DNA of 62,974 nucleotides from JAHBNG01 sp039028975 (GCA_039028975.1 JBCCHB010000098.1:1-62974); one strand, 5' to 3'. Numbered from the stretch's first letter, positions 6,825 through 16,734 are shown. Program-made: numbers and translations. Notes: generated by a model not told the origin, from the letters alone.

Positions 6825-9485
6825 CTATGGTTGGTCAGTGAACAATCTACCGTTCAGTTCATAGGCTGGAATCACGATGCTGTCTCGTCTCCGGCCATCA
6901 GTATAGTGAATTGACCAGAGTGGTTTCCAAGCCAGCGCCACCAATTCAATCTTAACATCCGTTCGTCGCGGTTTCAGCTCTTCTGTATCGACTTCATCCA
7001 TAAGTTTGGCCCACTTCATGGTTACCTCCCGGGCCTGTGTTTCCAATTCTTCCTGGGTGTCGGCAATGGCTTCTTTCAATTCAGCGATCACCTCGTGAGA
7101 TTCCTCAATGTCCATACGGGCGCGCTGGGTCATCCGACGATTGGATGATATTCGGCTTAATGAGCGCCTTCGACGCCCGAGGACGGCACCCAAAACAGTT
7201 TCGCCAATGCCGATCCACTCCTGGTGTCGCCGAGAGGATAGCTCGGATTCATCTTGGGACAGCTCGCGCTCTTCTTTGGTTAGCTTGGCTTCTAGCCGAT
7301 CAAGATTTTTTTCAAATCGGCTCTGGAGCTTATCCACTTCATCATCTCGACGTTCTCGGGCTGCCTGCTGCAGGCGCATGTTAAAACTGCGCTCATCTTC
7401 CCCTGGTCTCTGAAAGAGCTTTAATCTCTCATGGACCAGAATCGGCATACCGCTATTGTAATAGAGCCAATCAGACAGATCTTTTTCTATCCGTTTGATT
7501 TTGCGAGCCTGATTCGCTTCTTCTGGGGCTGGGGCAAAGAAAGGCCCCTGTTTGGGATCGAGCATCTCAGGCTCGTGGAGTAGGTCTCTCACATCAAGGC
7601 CTAGCTTAGTAGCCCCCTCCCAATCAACACCGCCAATCCGTTTTGGGGCATCGGCCAGTAGATGGCAGAGTATCTGCTCATCGATCTGGCGTTTGCGGTC
7701 AACAAAGCGTACCGTGCCGTACCCTAGGATGGCTGGTTCATAGAGCAATTGAATTTGGCTTGGTTCTACGGTATTGCCAGCCTCTTCGACCAATTGACGG
7801 ATAGCCGCTCTCTCGCTCACATCTGCAGGAAGATAGATCTGCTCCACATTTAGATCCAAGCCAGGTGGCGTTGCCGAATATCCATGAGGGATGGCCGGTT
7901 CACTGGATGGTTGGCTTGGTGCATGCCCTGAGGATGGGGTTGAAGAGCGAGTTGCAGATTGAGCTGGTATCGGGGGCGGCGATTGACGCGCAGGTGCATC
8001 AGATGGGGTAGGGGAAGTAGCGCCCTTGGATTCAATTGCGCCTGTTGCAGCAGGTATGGCTTTCTTAAGCGCCATCAATTGGCTTACTTGAGGCCGGGTT
8101 AGAGGACCACGCAGATAGCTCATGGCCCACCGGGTATGGAAGACAACAGGGCCATCATCATGGACATTGTGAAGCAAAAAGACTCGACTTCCAAGCCTAC
8201 TGATCAATTCATCATAGTCAATATCGGTTGTGCCACCTGCCTCGGCAATGGCACCCTTTAACCCTTCAAGAACACGGGCCTTATCCCGCTCGGCTTGAAG
8301 CTTACCAATGAACCACGTTCCTGCATTGGTTAGCCCCTTGTAATCGATATCAACGGGATTTTGGGTTACCAAAACCGTCCCCAGGCCAAAGGCCCTTGCC
8401 TGCTTTAATAACGTGAGCAATGGTCGCTTAGATGGGGGTTCTCCAACGGGTGGGAAGAAGCCAAAGATCTCATCAAAGTAGAGAAGAGAGCGCAGGCTGG
8501 TGGTACCGGACTGGCGCCGCATCCACGAAAGAACATTCTCCAATAGAAGCGTTACAAAGAACATACGCTCGCTGTCGCTTAGGTGGGCTATATAAAAGAT
8601 GCTGTGGCGAGGCGTTCCTTCTGCGGTAAAGAAGAGTGTGTCCACATCCAGTGGCTCGCCCTGAAGCCACCCTTGGAAGGTGGGCGCAGCAATCAGGTTG
8701 TTAAAAGACATAGCCATAGAAAAGCGATCTTTGGCTGGATAGAAGGTCTCCACATCGAAGACGCCAATTTGCCGAACTGGTGGATTTTGGATAGAAAGGA
8801 TCAGCTGAGCTAGATCCAGATTCTTATTCTGTCGCCAGTGGTGTTCAAAAATGTTAGAGAGAAGAACGGCTTCCCGACTACGCACAGGGTCGGCGTTGAT
8901 ATCAGCCAGTCCCAGCAATGCAGCCACAGTTCCGCTAATGCGTTCGCGGATGGCTTCCGCATTGGTATCAAAATCGATACCCGGTGCTGCCAAGCTGCCC
9001 AAAATGTTTATGCCAATGCCTGCATCCGATCCTGGTGTGAAGATGGTGTAGTCAACTGAGTCCCTTAGTGCACGAATCCGTTCACTCGTGATGCCCCAAC
9101 TGGCCAATCCCCCTTTCCAGAGATCAGCGGTAGCTTGGGCATACTCCTCTAACGAAAGCCCTTTACGGCGGGCATCATCTGCGTTAATCCAAGGCTGAAA
9201 ATCCTGAGGGGCCAAGTCTGGAAACTGAAGCATTAGGTTGGTGATATCGCCCTTGGGATCGATGAGAATGGCTGGCACCTTGTCCAGTGCAGCCTCCTCT
9301 AACAACCCCATGCAAAGACCTGTTTTGCCACTACCAGTCATGCCCACACAGACGGCATGGGTGGTCAGATCTCGAGCATCATAGTTAACAACTTCATGGG
9401 TATACTCATCAGTATCAAAATCATATTCAGCACCTAGGAAGAAGGATCCCAGGCGTTCTGGAGGTGCTTGGATTTGTGTCGGCAT
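6825..9485 (-). CDS. HerA/DUF87-like ATPase with coiled coil
   Basis: An 886-residue RecA-fold ATPase of the HerA/VirB4-like (FtsK-HerA) group. Walker A GMTGSGKT is at residues 48-55 and Walker B LLYFDEIFG near 333-341; the segment ending in VLVTQNPVDID near 370 matches sensor-type strands of this group. A Pro/Ser-rich linker spans about 480-535. The C-terminal half has a strongly charged coiled coil (about 690-815). No HAS barrel precedes the ATPase core and no NurA-type partner is adjacent, so DNA-end resection is not supported by context. The protein is probably cytosolic and hexameric. The start at 9485 has a weak SD. Amidohydrolase follows 20 bp downstream. Confidence 0.85.
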   Translation of the reverse strand: MPTQIQAPPERLGSFFLGAEYDFDTDEYTHEVVNYDARDLTTHAVCVGMTGSGKTGLCMGLLEEAALDKVPAILIDPKGDITNLMLQFPDLAPQDFQPWINADDARRKGLSLEEYAQATADLWKGGLASWGITSERIRALRDSVDYTIFTPGSDAGIGINILGSLAAPGIDFDTNAEAIRERISGTVAALLGLADINADPVRSREAVLLSNIFEHHWRQNKNLDLAQLILSIQNPPVRQIGVFDVETFYPAKDRFSMAMSFNNLIAAPTFQGWLQGEPLDVDTLFFTAEGTPRHSIFYIAHLSDSERMFFVTLLLENVLSWMRRQSGTTSLRSLLYFDEIFGFFPPVGEPPSKRPLLTLLKQARAFGLGTVLVTQNPVDIDYKGLTNAGTWFIGKLQAERDKARVLEGLKGAIAEAGGTTDIDYDELISRLGSRVFLLHNVHDDGPVVFHTRWAMSYLRGPLTRPQVSQLMALKKAIPAATGAIESKGATSPTPSDAPARQSPPPIPAQSATRSSTPSSGHAPSQPSSEPAIPHGYSATPPGLDLNVEQIYLPADVSERAAIRQLVEEAGNTVEPSQIQLLYEPAILGYGTVRFVDRKRQIDEQILCHLLADAPKRIGGVDWEGATKLGLDVRDLLHEPEMLDPKQGPFFAPAPEEANQARKIKRIEKDLSDWLYYNSGMPILVHERLKLFQRPGEDERSFNMRLQQAARERRDDEVDKLQSRFEKNLDRLEAKLTKEERELSQDESELSSRRHQEWIGIGETVLGAVLGRRRRSLSRISSNRRMTQRARMDIEESHEVIAELKEAIADTQEELETQAREVTMKWAKLMDEVDTEELKPRRTDVKIELVALAWKPLWSIHYTDGRRRDSIVIPAYELNGRLFTDQP

Positions 9486-9744
9486 AAGTCTACTTATCTA
9501 AATTTGAGCTTGCATTACCTGTTGGTTCTAGCTTCGCTTGGTTGGGGATTAACTGTTTGTGCTGCCATCTAGGGCGAATCGTATCGAGCACTGGTTGATA
9601 GACAAAGATTTAATTTACAAAAGTATAGCATAGCTCGGAGAACCAGCAAGATTTGACGGCGAGTGAACGACTATCTTCTGGACCTTACGACACACCTTAC
9701 AAATCCGTAAGCATTCTGTCACACATCCAAAGCACAACCCACGG

Positions 9745-9750
9745 TATAAT
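9745..9750 (+). promoter_or_regulatory. Candidate -10 box (TATAAT)
   Basis: An exact TATAAT lies 158 bp before ATG 9908. The -35 region at about 9722 is poor. A start here would give a leader of about 150 nt containing the terminator hairpin at 9799. The rest of 9486-9744 shows nothing recognisable. Confidence 0.35.
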
Positions 9751-9798
9751 AAGTCCCGATAGAATAACTCCTTTTTTGGGTGCAGGAATGATTGAAGC

Positions 9799-9835
9799 AA
9801 AGGACTCGCTAGTAAAGCGGGTCCTTTGTGTTTTT
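9799..9835 (+). terminator. Leader hairpin plus T-run (terminator/attenuator)
   Basis: Arms AAAGGACTCGCT (9799-9810) and AGCGGGTCCTTT (9816-9827) pair with one G-U, then GTG and five T's (9831-9835). It precedes the gene at 9908 by about 70 bp with no gene upstream on this strand, so it could attenuate that gene. Confidence 0.65.
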
Positions 9836-9907
9836 GGGTACTATTGTATATATTGGTTTACTTGAATTTAATCCAAAAACTGTTTGCCAAACCAAAGGAG
9901 CCAACCC

Positions 9908-12193
9908 ATGAACACTCTCCACTTCGAAAAGCTCTCCCAGTTTGACCGTATCGCAGAACCTGTTAGCTTTAGTATCCCCTTTGCTCAGAAAACATTGATG
10001 GATGCAGATCACCTATTTGTGCTTGACGGTAACATCGCCATTCCGACCCAGCGACATGTGCTCGCTCGGTGGGCAGATGGTAGCGTCAAATGGCTCCTAG
10101 TTCATCTCCAGCCGGACTTGCCCGGCAACCATTCGAAAGATCTCTCCTTCGAAGTCGATTCGTCCAGTGTACAGCCGGCGCCAGCACAAACCTGCACCCT
10201 TGTCGAGTCGCCCAAAGGACTTGTAGTAGACACTGGTCCCCTAACGTTTACTATTCCCAATATCGGATTCGACCCGATCACTGACGTATATCTCAACGAG
10301 CAATTTAGTTCGATTTCAGATCAGAACCGCGGCAGCCAGCCATTTTCAGGCTTTGAGATGCGCTTCAGCGGCATAGAGTACATCACCACAGGGGCACCCA
10401 CGTCCATCCAGGTGTTAGAAAGCGGCCCCCTTCGCTGCACCATTGAGATTGAGGGTGAACTCCAGTCTATTGCCCTCACCGCTAGCAACAATGCATCAGC
10501 CCAGCCCATTCTCTTCTGCGGACGAATCACAGCCTATGCTGGAAAGTCCTATATTCACATTGAGCATCAATTTATTCACAGGGGCGATGAGCAGGATCTA
10601 CATCTGGAGGAATACCATCTGCGATACAGACCAAAGGCGGTGGGGAAGATTCAAACTGCGCTCGGGCAGGGTTTCTACCGCACAGCTATTGAACAGGGTA
10701 CTCCGGCTAACGGTAACGCTGTCCATATGGATCTGCTTGCAGAAACCATGCTATACCAAGCCAACGAACACTTCATCGATTCTTTCTATGGTGACTTTTG
10801 GACAGATTGGCGAGACGGAAACGGCGGTCTGACCCTATCCATCTACCAGGCCCATCAACACTTTCCTAAAGGGCTAAAGGCAGATTCAGACGGCATCGAT
10901 TGCGCGCTGGTTCCAGCGGGCGTAGAGCCAATTCGCGTGATTCAGGGCATGGGCAAGACCCACCGCATCCAGCTTTACTTTCACGGTGCCGATACGCCAA
11001 TAGAGGAATGCAGCGTTCGCAGCCTTCAGTTTCAACTGCCGGATCGACCATCGCTCCAACGGGCATGGTATGCGGTCAATAACCCATGGCAGGAAACCTT
11101 CTTCCCTGAAAAGATACCAGGGAGGCTAATGACCTATCTCAATAACCTACACGATGGTCGCCCCAAAGCCCTTGGCATGATGCACTTTGGCGATGCGCCC
11201 GACGCTGGCTACACGGATCAGGGTCGCGGCGGTGGCGAGGCCGTATGGGTCAATAACGAATACGATCGCCCCCATGCCTGCGCGCTCTTTTATGCACTTA
11301 CCGGTCAAAGGAGGGTCCTCGATTCGGCTATCGTCTCTGCTCGTCACTGGATCGATGTGGACTTCTGCCACCGTCATGACGATCCGCTTATTGAGGGCGG
11401 TCTCAAAATCCACACCGCCTATCATGGCACCGGGCGCGTTACGCCCTCTCATGAATGGACTGAAGGCTTTCTCGATTACTACTTCCTAACGGGCAATCAA
11501 GAGGGGTTGGATGCGGCAATCTTTGTGGCCGAAAACATTATGCGCCACATGGAGCGCCCGATCATGAAAGAGCCAGGAGAGACAGCGGTCCGTGAAGGGG
11601 GCTGGGCCTTGCGTGCCATGATCGGTATGTGGCTTGGCACGAGCGAACAACGCTGGCGAGACGAGGCGGAGCGGATTGTAGAAATGTTCCTGGTATGGCA
11701 TCAGCAATACGGCGCGCTTTTGGCACCTTACACCAGCCATACCATGCCTCGGGTTCCATTTATGATTTCGCTCACCGTCAACTCGTTTGCTCGCTATCTA
11801 CTCATCGACAAAGAGCCGCGCGTCGAACGACTGATAGTGAACGTGATGGATGATCTTATTGAGCATTGCATTGGGCCCGATGGTATCTTCTACTACAAAG
11901 AGTTGCCGTCCCTTCAGCGGACCGCGCCTACACCTCATGTTATAGAAGCCTTGGCTTACACCTATCGCATTACCGGCAACCAGGAATATCTGCGTATTGG
12001 TGCGCGCCAACTCGCTGCGCTAGTCAATAGACCAGAGGGAATGGATGGCGGTGCCAAATTTATCGATTCAAGCGGGGCGGTTATTACTGGAAGAGGAGGT
12101 GGCAGGATCTTCGCCGACAAGTACACCTCAATCCTGCTCTTTGCGGCTGAAGCAGCGCCGCTAGGGTTATTGGATTGGTATGAGTATCCGTAG
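9908..12193 (+). CDS. RIFT-barrel protein, PcRGLX/YetA-like
   Basis: A 761-residue protein. The N-terminal third matches the RIFT-barrel of exo-rhamnogalacturonan lyase-like (PcRGLX/YetA) proteins: a VPQRH-like strand (IPTQRHVL) then W-x-DGS-x-KW near residues 54-63. Beta-rich domains follow to about 400. A helical (alpha/alpha) barrel-type region with several Trp/His-rich segments (HGTGR, HEWTEGFLDYY) occupies the C-terminal half, typical of polysaccharide lyases and glycosidases. No signal peptide is evident, so intracellular action on imported oligosaccharides is possible. Start ATG 9908 follows AAAGGAG; an upstream in-frame start at 9884 lacks an SD. A specific substrate cannot be claimed. 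Confidence 0.85.
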   Translation: MNTLHFEKLSQFDRIAEPVSFSIPFAQKTLMDADHLFVLDGNIAIPTQRHVLARWADGSVKWLLVHLQPDLPGNHSKDLSFEVDSSSVQPAPAQTCTLVESPKGLVVDTGPLTFTIPNIGFDPITDVYLNEQFSSISDQNRGSQPFSGFEMRFSGIEYITTGAPTSIQVLESGPLRCTIEIEGELQSIALTASNNASAQPILFCGRITAYAGKSYIHIEHQFIHRGDEQDLHLEEYHLRYRPKAVGKIQTALGQGFYRTAIEQGTPANGNAVHMDLLAETMLYQANEHFIDSFYGDFWTDWRDGNGGLTLSIYQAHQHFPKGLKADSDGIDCALVPAGVEPIRVIQGMGKTHRIQLYFHGADTPIEECSVRSLQFQLPDRPSLQRAWYAVNNPWQETFFPEKIPGRLMTYLNNLHDGRPKALGMMHFGDAPDAGYTDQGRGGGEAVWVNNEYDRPHACALFYALTGQRRVLDSAIVSARHWIDVDFCHRHDDPLIEGGLKIHTAYHGTGRVTPSHEWTEGFLDYYFLTGNQEGLDAAIFVAENIMRHMERPIMKEPGETAVREGGWALRAMIGMWLGTSEQRWRDEAERIVEMFLVWHQQYGALLAPYTSHTMPRVPFMISLTVNSFARYLLIDKEPRVERLIVNVMDDLIEHCIGPDGIFYYKELPSLQRTAPTPHVIEALAYTYRITGNQEYLRIGARQLAALVNRPEGMDGGAKFIDSSGAVITGRGGGRIFADKYTSILLFAAEAAPLGLLDWYEYP

Positions 12194-12238
12194 AGAACAA
12201 AGGAACTGCAATCACATTACACGAGGGTGCCTAATGGA

Positions 12239-14032
12239 TTAGACCTCCTCTTGATGAACTAACTCCCAGCCACTGTAGACCAGAATCAGCTTTTTGATGG
12301 GGACTTGGGCGCTCATTTCTTGAATGCGGGGATCGTTGCCATACTGTTTTAGCTGCTTCTTGGCTTCTTTGAGCTTTTCCATCAGCCTGTCGTTATCGAA
12401 CTTCCCGCGGGTAATGTACTCCAACTCAATCAGATACCCGTACTGCATATCTGGATAGCGAGCCAGGAAAGGCTCCATGTAGAGATCCGCAAACCCGTTG
12501 CCCATGTCCTTTTCCGACCAGATGTGGTAAAACTGGGTCACGTTGAGATAGGCGAGCAGGAACCCCTGGATGACCTTTTCGCCCTCCAAATAGTCACGGA
12601 CAGACGTCTGCTTCTGGATCTCATCGGCCAGAAAGTCGAAGAATGGTTCCCAATCGCCTCTGTAGGCCATTGCGCTTAGTCGGTTTGCCAACTGCCACGG
12701 ATCGATGCGAAAGTGGTCGACGTCTTTCAGGGCACTGCGAATATACTTATAGAGCAGATCTCGGACGGTTCGGTTGGGGATAGCGAGTAGAGGACGCCCT
12801 TCCAATTCACCAGCGAATGTGAGCAAGCCAAAGTAGTATAGTTGGGAGATAAAGTTCTCCGGCTCCAATAGACCTTCTAGCGGAAAACTCAGGACCACAT
12901 CGGAAATGGTCTCGCCGATCTCTATAAGAGATTTCAGAATACTAAAATTGCCGTTTAGCTCCTTACCTGCCGGAGGGTGCTCGTCGGGTATCCCGCGATT
13001 AAGCAGCCTATCAATCAGAACCAGATGACGCAGTTTGCCATATTCGATGCGCAAATTGTCATCAATCAGATACATGGGTAGACGTGTTGAGTCCTTGATC
13101 TCAAGCAGAAAGTACAAGACAGAAACTGAATTAAAGAGATCTGTCTTGGCCTCATATGCAAAACGATAGTTGTTATACCAAAGCTTCATTACCTCCATAC
13201 ATGTTTCGGTAGGAATTGAGATGAAACCGGCATTGACATAGTAGGTCAGCATCTCCCATACTTCGCTCTCCGTAAAACCGATCAGTTCATTCACTTTGCG
13301 CTCGAGACTAATGTTCTTGCCAATGTTAAAGCCACTGGTCACATCATCCATTGTGATGGGTGAAACGCCAGTAATGTATAGTCGATCCAGCCCTCGAATT
13401 TGACCCCCGGTGGCGCCCTTTATCAGGTTGAAAAAGTAGCGAAAGAAGCCATCTTCATGGGTTAGCTGTTCATAAGCTTTGCGACCATTTCTGGTTAGAA
13501 TAGTGTTGGCAAAGTTATCGTATTCATCGATGAAAAGATAGAACTTCAAGTTGTTCTCAGCAACATAGGTACAAATTCGGCGTATCTTCTGTTCCGTCGT
13601 TGGTGCATTCAAAATCTCATTTCGAGCCTCATCATCGAAAAAACGTTCATATTGGCGAACAAAGCTGGCAATAGCCACCGCACCATTATCTTCAAAAGAT
13701 TCTTCGACCTTTTCAACGTTTGGATTCACCAATGCGAAGTTAAGAAAGAGCACCAAATAACGATTGCGCTCTGCGGTTGGATTCTGGCCGATCCAGGTAT
13801 CCCCGAAGAGGAAATCAAACTCTTCTGCCAAGTTGATATCGTAATAATCTCGCAGTACAGTTAACCAGAGCGTCTTGCCAAAGCGGCGCGGCCGTATGCA
13901 GAAGAGATAGAGGGGAAACTCTTCAATCAGCGGAATAAAGTGGGTCTTATCAACGTAATAACCATTCTCTTCTCGCAACCGATAATAATCGCCGATGCCA
14001 TATGGTATTCGCTTGATTTTTTCTGTAACCAT
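12239..14032 (-). CDS. AAA-ATPase-like / PD-(D/E)XK nuclease-like protein
   Basis: A 597-residue protein of the widespread AAA-ATPase-like (PF09820-type) plus PDDEXK_9 (PF08011-type) architecture. The family opening GIGDYYRLREENGYYVDKT is followed by Walker A RPRRFGKT at 47-54 and Walker B LFIDEYDN near 165-172. The C-terminal nuclease-like fold has GFADLYMEP near 512 and the strand LIELEY near 537; most relatives I know have ELKY here, so the catalytic lysine appears replaced by glutamate, which could disable cleavage. The role of this family is unknown; members are often multicopy. It sits alone between convergent genes, with no partner gene. Confidence 0.88.
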   Translation of the reverse strand: MVTEKIKRIPYGIGDYYRLREENGYYVDKTHFIPLIEEFPLYLFCIRPRRFGKTLWLTVLRDYYDINLAEEFDFLFGDTWIGQNPTAERNRYLVLFLNFALVNPNVEKVEESFEDNGAVAIASFVRQYERFFDDEARNEILNAPTTEQKIRRICTYVAENNLKFYLFIDEYDNFANTILTRNGRKAYEQLTHEDGFFRYFFNLIKGATGGQIRGLDRLYITGVSPITMDDVTSGFNIGKNISLERKVNELIGFTESEVWEMLTYYVNAGFISIPTETCMEVMKLWYNNYRFAYEAKTDLFNSVSVLYFLLEIKDSTRLPMYLIDDNLRIEYGKLRHLVLIDRLLNRGIPDEHPPAGKELNGNFSILKSLIEIGETISDVVLSFPLEGLLEPENFISQLYYFGLLTFAGELEGRPLLAIPNRTVRDLLYKYIRSALKDVDHFRIDPWQLANRLSAMAYRGDWEPFFDFLADEIQKQTSVRDYLEGEKVIQGFLLAYLNVTQFYHIWSEKDMGNGFADLYMEPFLARYPDMQYGYLIELEYITRGKFDNDRLMEKLKEAKKQLKQYGNDPRIQEMSAQVPIKKLILVYSGWELVHQEEV

Positions 14033-14108
14033 AAGTCTATTATAGCCGAACTGTCAGAAGAAAGGAATGCTGGGGTGTATTTTGAACCGGTGCGGCATTG
14101 CGTCTTCG

Positions 14109-15200
14109 TTAGCGCAGTCCGTTTAGCATACCTACAATCTCGTTTACAGCTTGCGGGTTAAGCTGATAGATCTTCTTGGCTCCTGCTTCGCGCCGCTCTT
14201 CGATTAAGCTGGTGGCGACTAATTGCCGAAGGTAGCGCGAAGCTGCAGATTTGTCTAATCTAAATAGGTCGATAACGTCCTGGGTACTCAACTCGCCCGC
14301 CTCACTCAGCGCCCCAAGGATCCTCAAGCGATTCTCATCGGCTAATGCTTTGAACCGATTGACCATCGTCGCCTGATCAAAGCGAAGTCCTGTCGAGGCG
14401 TGGGTCGGCGGTTCGTGGGCTGAAAAGCCAATCCGTAGCTCCTTTTCATCGCCATACCAGAGGATGTAGGGGCCATTATGTATCTGCGGAATAAAGCGGA
14501 CGTGGCGATAGTTGAGCAACTCCTCTAACCGAAATACGGGGCGCAGATCTCGCCCGGTGACGGTCTGCATTGCTTCCAGTATCGTTAAGCCGCTGAGAGG
14601 TAGTTGCTGAAAAGCATCCACTGTCGCCTGCAGTCGAGGTTCAATGCGATTCCACTCTTCGGCTACGGCCACGGCCCACAGCGTTTGAAGGTGTGTCACC
14701 AGCTTCTCTTGTAAACGCGTAGGTTCGTTATACAGGGCATGAATAGTCTTCGGATCGGGCAACTTCGCTTTCGCCAAGGCCATTCTGTCAAAGAACTGAA
14801 GAAATTGTTGCAGATCCGCAAGTATCGCATTCAGATCTGGGTCAGGCTGAAGGGGACAGTCATACATCAGTCGGGCATGGGTGGCGTGGGTGACCCAGTA
14901 GAGAAGTTTATCCCGTAGAGCAACAGGATCTTGCTTGGCCAAATTATCAACATACGCTTCGAATGTTTCAGTCGCTGGGCCACGCTCCACCGCATTGGTC
15001 AGGGCATCCAGCCAGATCCAACCAAAGAGCAGGCGATGTTGTTCCAACAAAGATGGATCTAGGACGGCAACTGTATTCGTGACCCATTCGTCTAACCCAC
15101 CATAGTGATCGGGGTCGCGCAGCGCGGCCATGCTCATCAAGATGCTGTAGACGGGTTCAAGCGCGACGACGCCGATTACAGGTTCTGGTGTTGGATGCAT
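14109..15200 (-). CDS. ArsR-type transcriptional regulator with large N-terminal domain
   Basis: A protein of about 363 residues. The last ~80 residues form an ArsR/SmtB-like winged helix: the start RFKALADENRLRIL, the recognition helix region DVIDLFRLDKSAASRYLRQL, and the wing IEERREAGAKKIYQL. The N-terminal ~270 residues are a helical domain of the type found in DUF5937-like ArsR regulators and probably senses a ligand or mediates dimerisation. ATG 15200 is preferred; a TTG at 15218 is an alternative. It follows the MFS gene by about 50 bp on the same strand and probably controls it through the palindromes at 16686-16734. Confidence 0.87.
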   Translation of the reverse strand: MHPTPEPVIGVVALEPVYSILMSMAALRDPDHYGGLDEWVTNTVAVLDPSLLEQHRLLFGWIWLDALTNAVERGPATETFEAYVDNLAKQDPVALRDKLLYWVTHATHARLMYDCPLQPDPDLNAILADLQQFLQFFDRMALAKAKLPDPKTIHALYNEPTRLQEKLVTHLQTLWAVAVAEEWNRIEPRLQATVDAFQQLPLSGLTILEAMQTVTGRDLRPVFRLEELLNYRHVRFIPQIHNGPYILWYGDEKELRIGFSAHEPPTHASTGLRFDQATMVNRFKALADENRLRILGALSEAGELSTQDVIDLFRLDKSAASRYLRQLVATSLIEERREAGAKKIYQLNPQAVNEIVGMLNGLR

Positions 15201-15248
15201 ACCCGATACAACGGTCAAAATTTTTCTACTGCCCCTCTATTCATTTTC

Positions 15249-16649
15249 TTACCCGGTTGACAATGCGGCTGACGCTGAACCTTCAGCGCTAGGCTCTATG
15301 GGTGGATTATCTTCCAGTTCAGATATGGGTACATAATCTGGCAAAATAGTCTCGATATTGCGGATTGCAGGAAAGAAGTACCCGGAGAGTGCCCCGATTA
15401 TGCCAATAATGCTAGTGAGGACAAAGATCAACCCTATTCCCGCGCCAGGGCCAACACCAACCAAACCACCCCACAAGGATGCCCACGTACCACCGGCTTG
15501 CATGGTTGGTTCAAAAATGCGATCAGCAAGTGGGCCAGCCGAAAGCATGGCCAATGGACTTGTGATTTGAGCAATTAGGCGCCGCGTGGCAAACACTCTG
15601 CCCTGCACGTCTGGCGGGACTTTTGCCTGCCAAATGGCTTGATTCGAGCCATTCAGAATCGGGATAAAGAACATAGAGAAAAAGGCACCAATGGTCCACC
15701 AGAGAAGATTATTACCGATTCCAACAATCAAATTGCCTAACAGGAAATTGCCAACCATGCCCAGCAAGACACCTTGCACCCGATTCTTTGGCCCGCCCCA
15801 AGCGCTCATCAGAATACCGCCAGCCAATCCACCCAATCCCAAGGCAGATTGTACTGTACCCAAAACGAATTCATTGCTTCCAGTGCGAGCTAAAACCAAG
15901 GGGGCCAAGAGTACCCAGCCATAACCACCAAAGAAGTTGGCCACAAAGAAGATCATCTGCATACCGAGCAGGCTAGGCCGCGCCCAAATATATTGAAACC
16001 CAAAGATGGATTCCTGCCAGAGGTTGCTCTTTGCCGCTTCGCCAATATCGGTTGTCTCTGGTTGAGGAATCTGTACGATTAAAATTGCACCAACCGCAAA
16101 GAGGAACGTGATAACATCAATGACCATGATACCGCCAATTCCGATGAGCGTCAATAGCAAACCACCCGCAATTGGTGCCACAATTGCTGCTGTAGACTCG
16201 GCCGTTGCCCGCATACCGCTGGCGCGTCCATACTGTTCTTTGGGTAACATCATGGTGATGGATGCTGAGAAAGCTGGAAATTGGAATGCCTCAAAGGTAC
16301 CAGCAACTGCGCCAAGAACATAGAGATGCCACAGCTCTAGGCTTCCACTTGTATAGAGTAAAAGCAGAACGATGGTTGCCACTCCTGCCATTAGATCGCT
16401 AATCATCAACACCATTTTTCGATTCCAGCGATCAACTAATGCACCTGCGAGTGGGCTCATGAGCACCAAAGGGCCAAAAGAAAAGAATGCAACAAGCGTC
16501 AAGGCGGTCGCCGAACCAGTTGTCTGGTATGCCCAAATGGTTAAGGCAAATCGTGTCATGCTGGTACCAAGCAAGGAGACCAGTTGGCCTATCCAAATCA
16601 GTGTAAATCCTTGCATACCTCCAAGAGGCGAGTTATTCGGGGTATTCAT
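15249..16649 (-). CDS. MFS transporter (drug/solute exporter type)
   Basis: A 466-residue major facilitator protein with about 12 hydrophobic helices. Loop 2-3 carries the MFS motif A variant GALVDRWNRKMVL near residues 69-81, and the repeat in the second half reads GPLADRIFEP. Closest in style are MFS_3-type (enterobactin exporter/macrolide efflux-like) permeases, which usually export a compound across the cytoplasmic membrane. GGAGA precedes ATG 16649. The gene is first in a two-gene operon with the ArsR-type regulator, a classic arrangement for a self-regulated efflux system. The exported compound is unknown. Confidence 0.92.
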   Translation of the reverse strand: MNTPNNSPLGGMQGFTLIWIGQLVSLLGTSMTRFALTIWAYQTTGSATALTLVAFFSFGPLVLMSPLAGALVDRWNRKMVLMISDLMAGVATIVLLLLYTSGSLELWHLYVLGAVAGTFEAFQFPAFSASITMMLPKEQYGRASGMRATAESTAAIVAPIAGGLLLTLIGIGGIMVIDVITFLFAVGAILIVQIPQPETTDIGEAAKSNLWQESIFGFQYIWARPSLLGMQMIFFVANFFGGYGWVLLAPLVLARTGSNEFVLGTVQSALGLGGLAGGILMSAWGGPKNRVQGVLLGMVGNFLLGNLIVGIGNNLLWWTIGAFFSMFFIPILNGSNQAIWQAKVPPDVQGRVFATRRLIAQITSPLAMLSAGPLADRIFEPTMQAGGTWASLWGGLVGVGPGAGIGLIFVLTSIIGIIGALSGYFFPAIRNIETILPDYVPISELEDNPPIEPSAEGSASAALSTG

Positions 16650-16685
16650 TTCTCATCTCCATTAGAGTTTTATGAACAGTATCGT

Positions 16686-16734
16686 TAATACGTATTACTG
16701 AAAATATTAATTTCTTAATTTATCAAGAAATTAA
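16686..16734. promoter_or_regulatory. Candidate operator for the MFS-ArsR operon
   Basis: Two symmetrical sites lie 37-85 bp upstream of the MFS start. One is a perfect 12-bp palindrome TAATACGTATTA (16686-16697). The other is a perfect 10-bp inverted repeat TTAATTTCTT / AAGAAATTAA (16707-16716 and 16725-16734) with an eight-base AT spacer. The second has the length and AT-rich look of ArsR-type operators and is placed to overlap the promoter. Confidence 0.5.

Noticed and set aside
6825..9485. HerA-NurA DNA-end resection or HerA-based defence module
   Set aside because: No NurA, Sir2 or DUF4297-type partner is adjacent; the neighbour is a small-molecule amidohydrolase.
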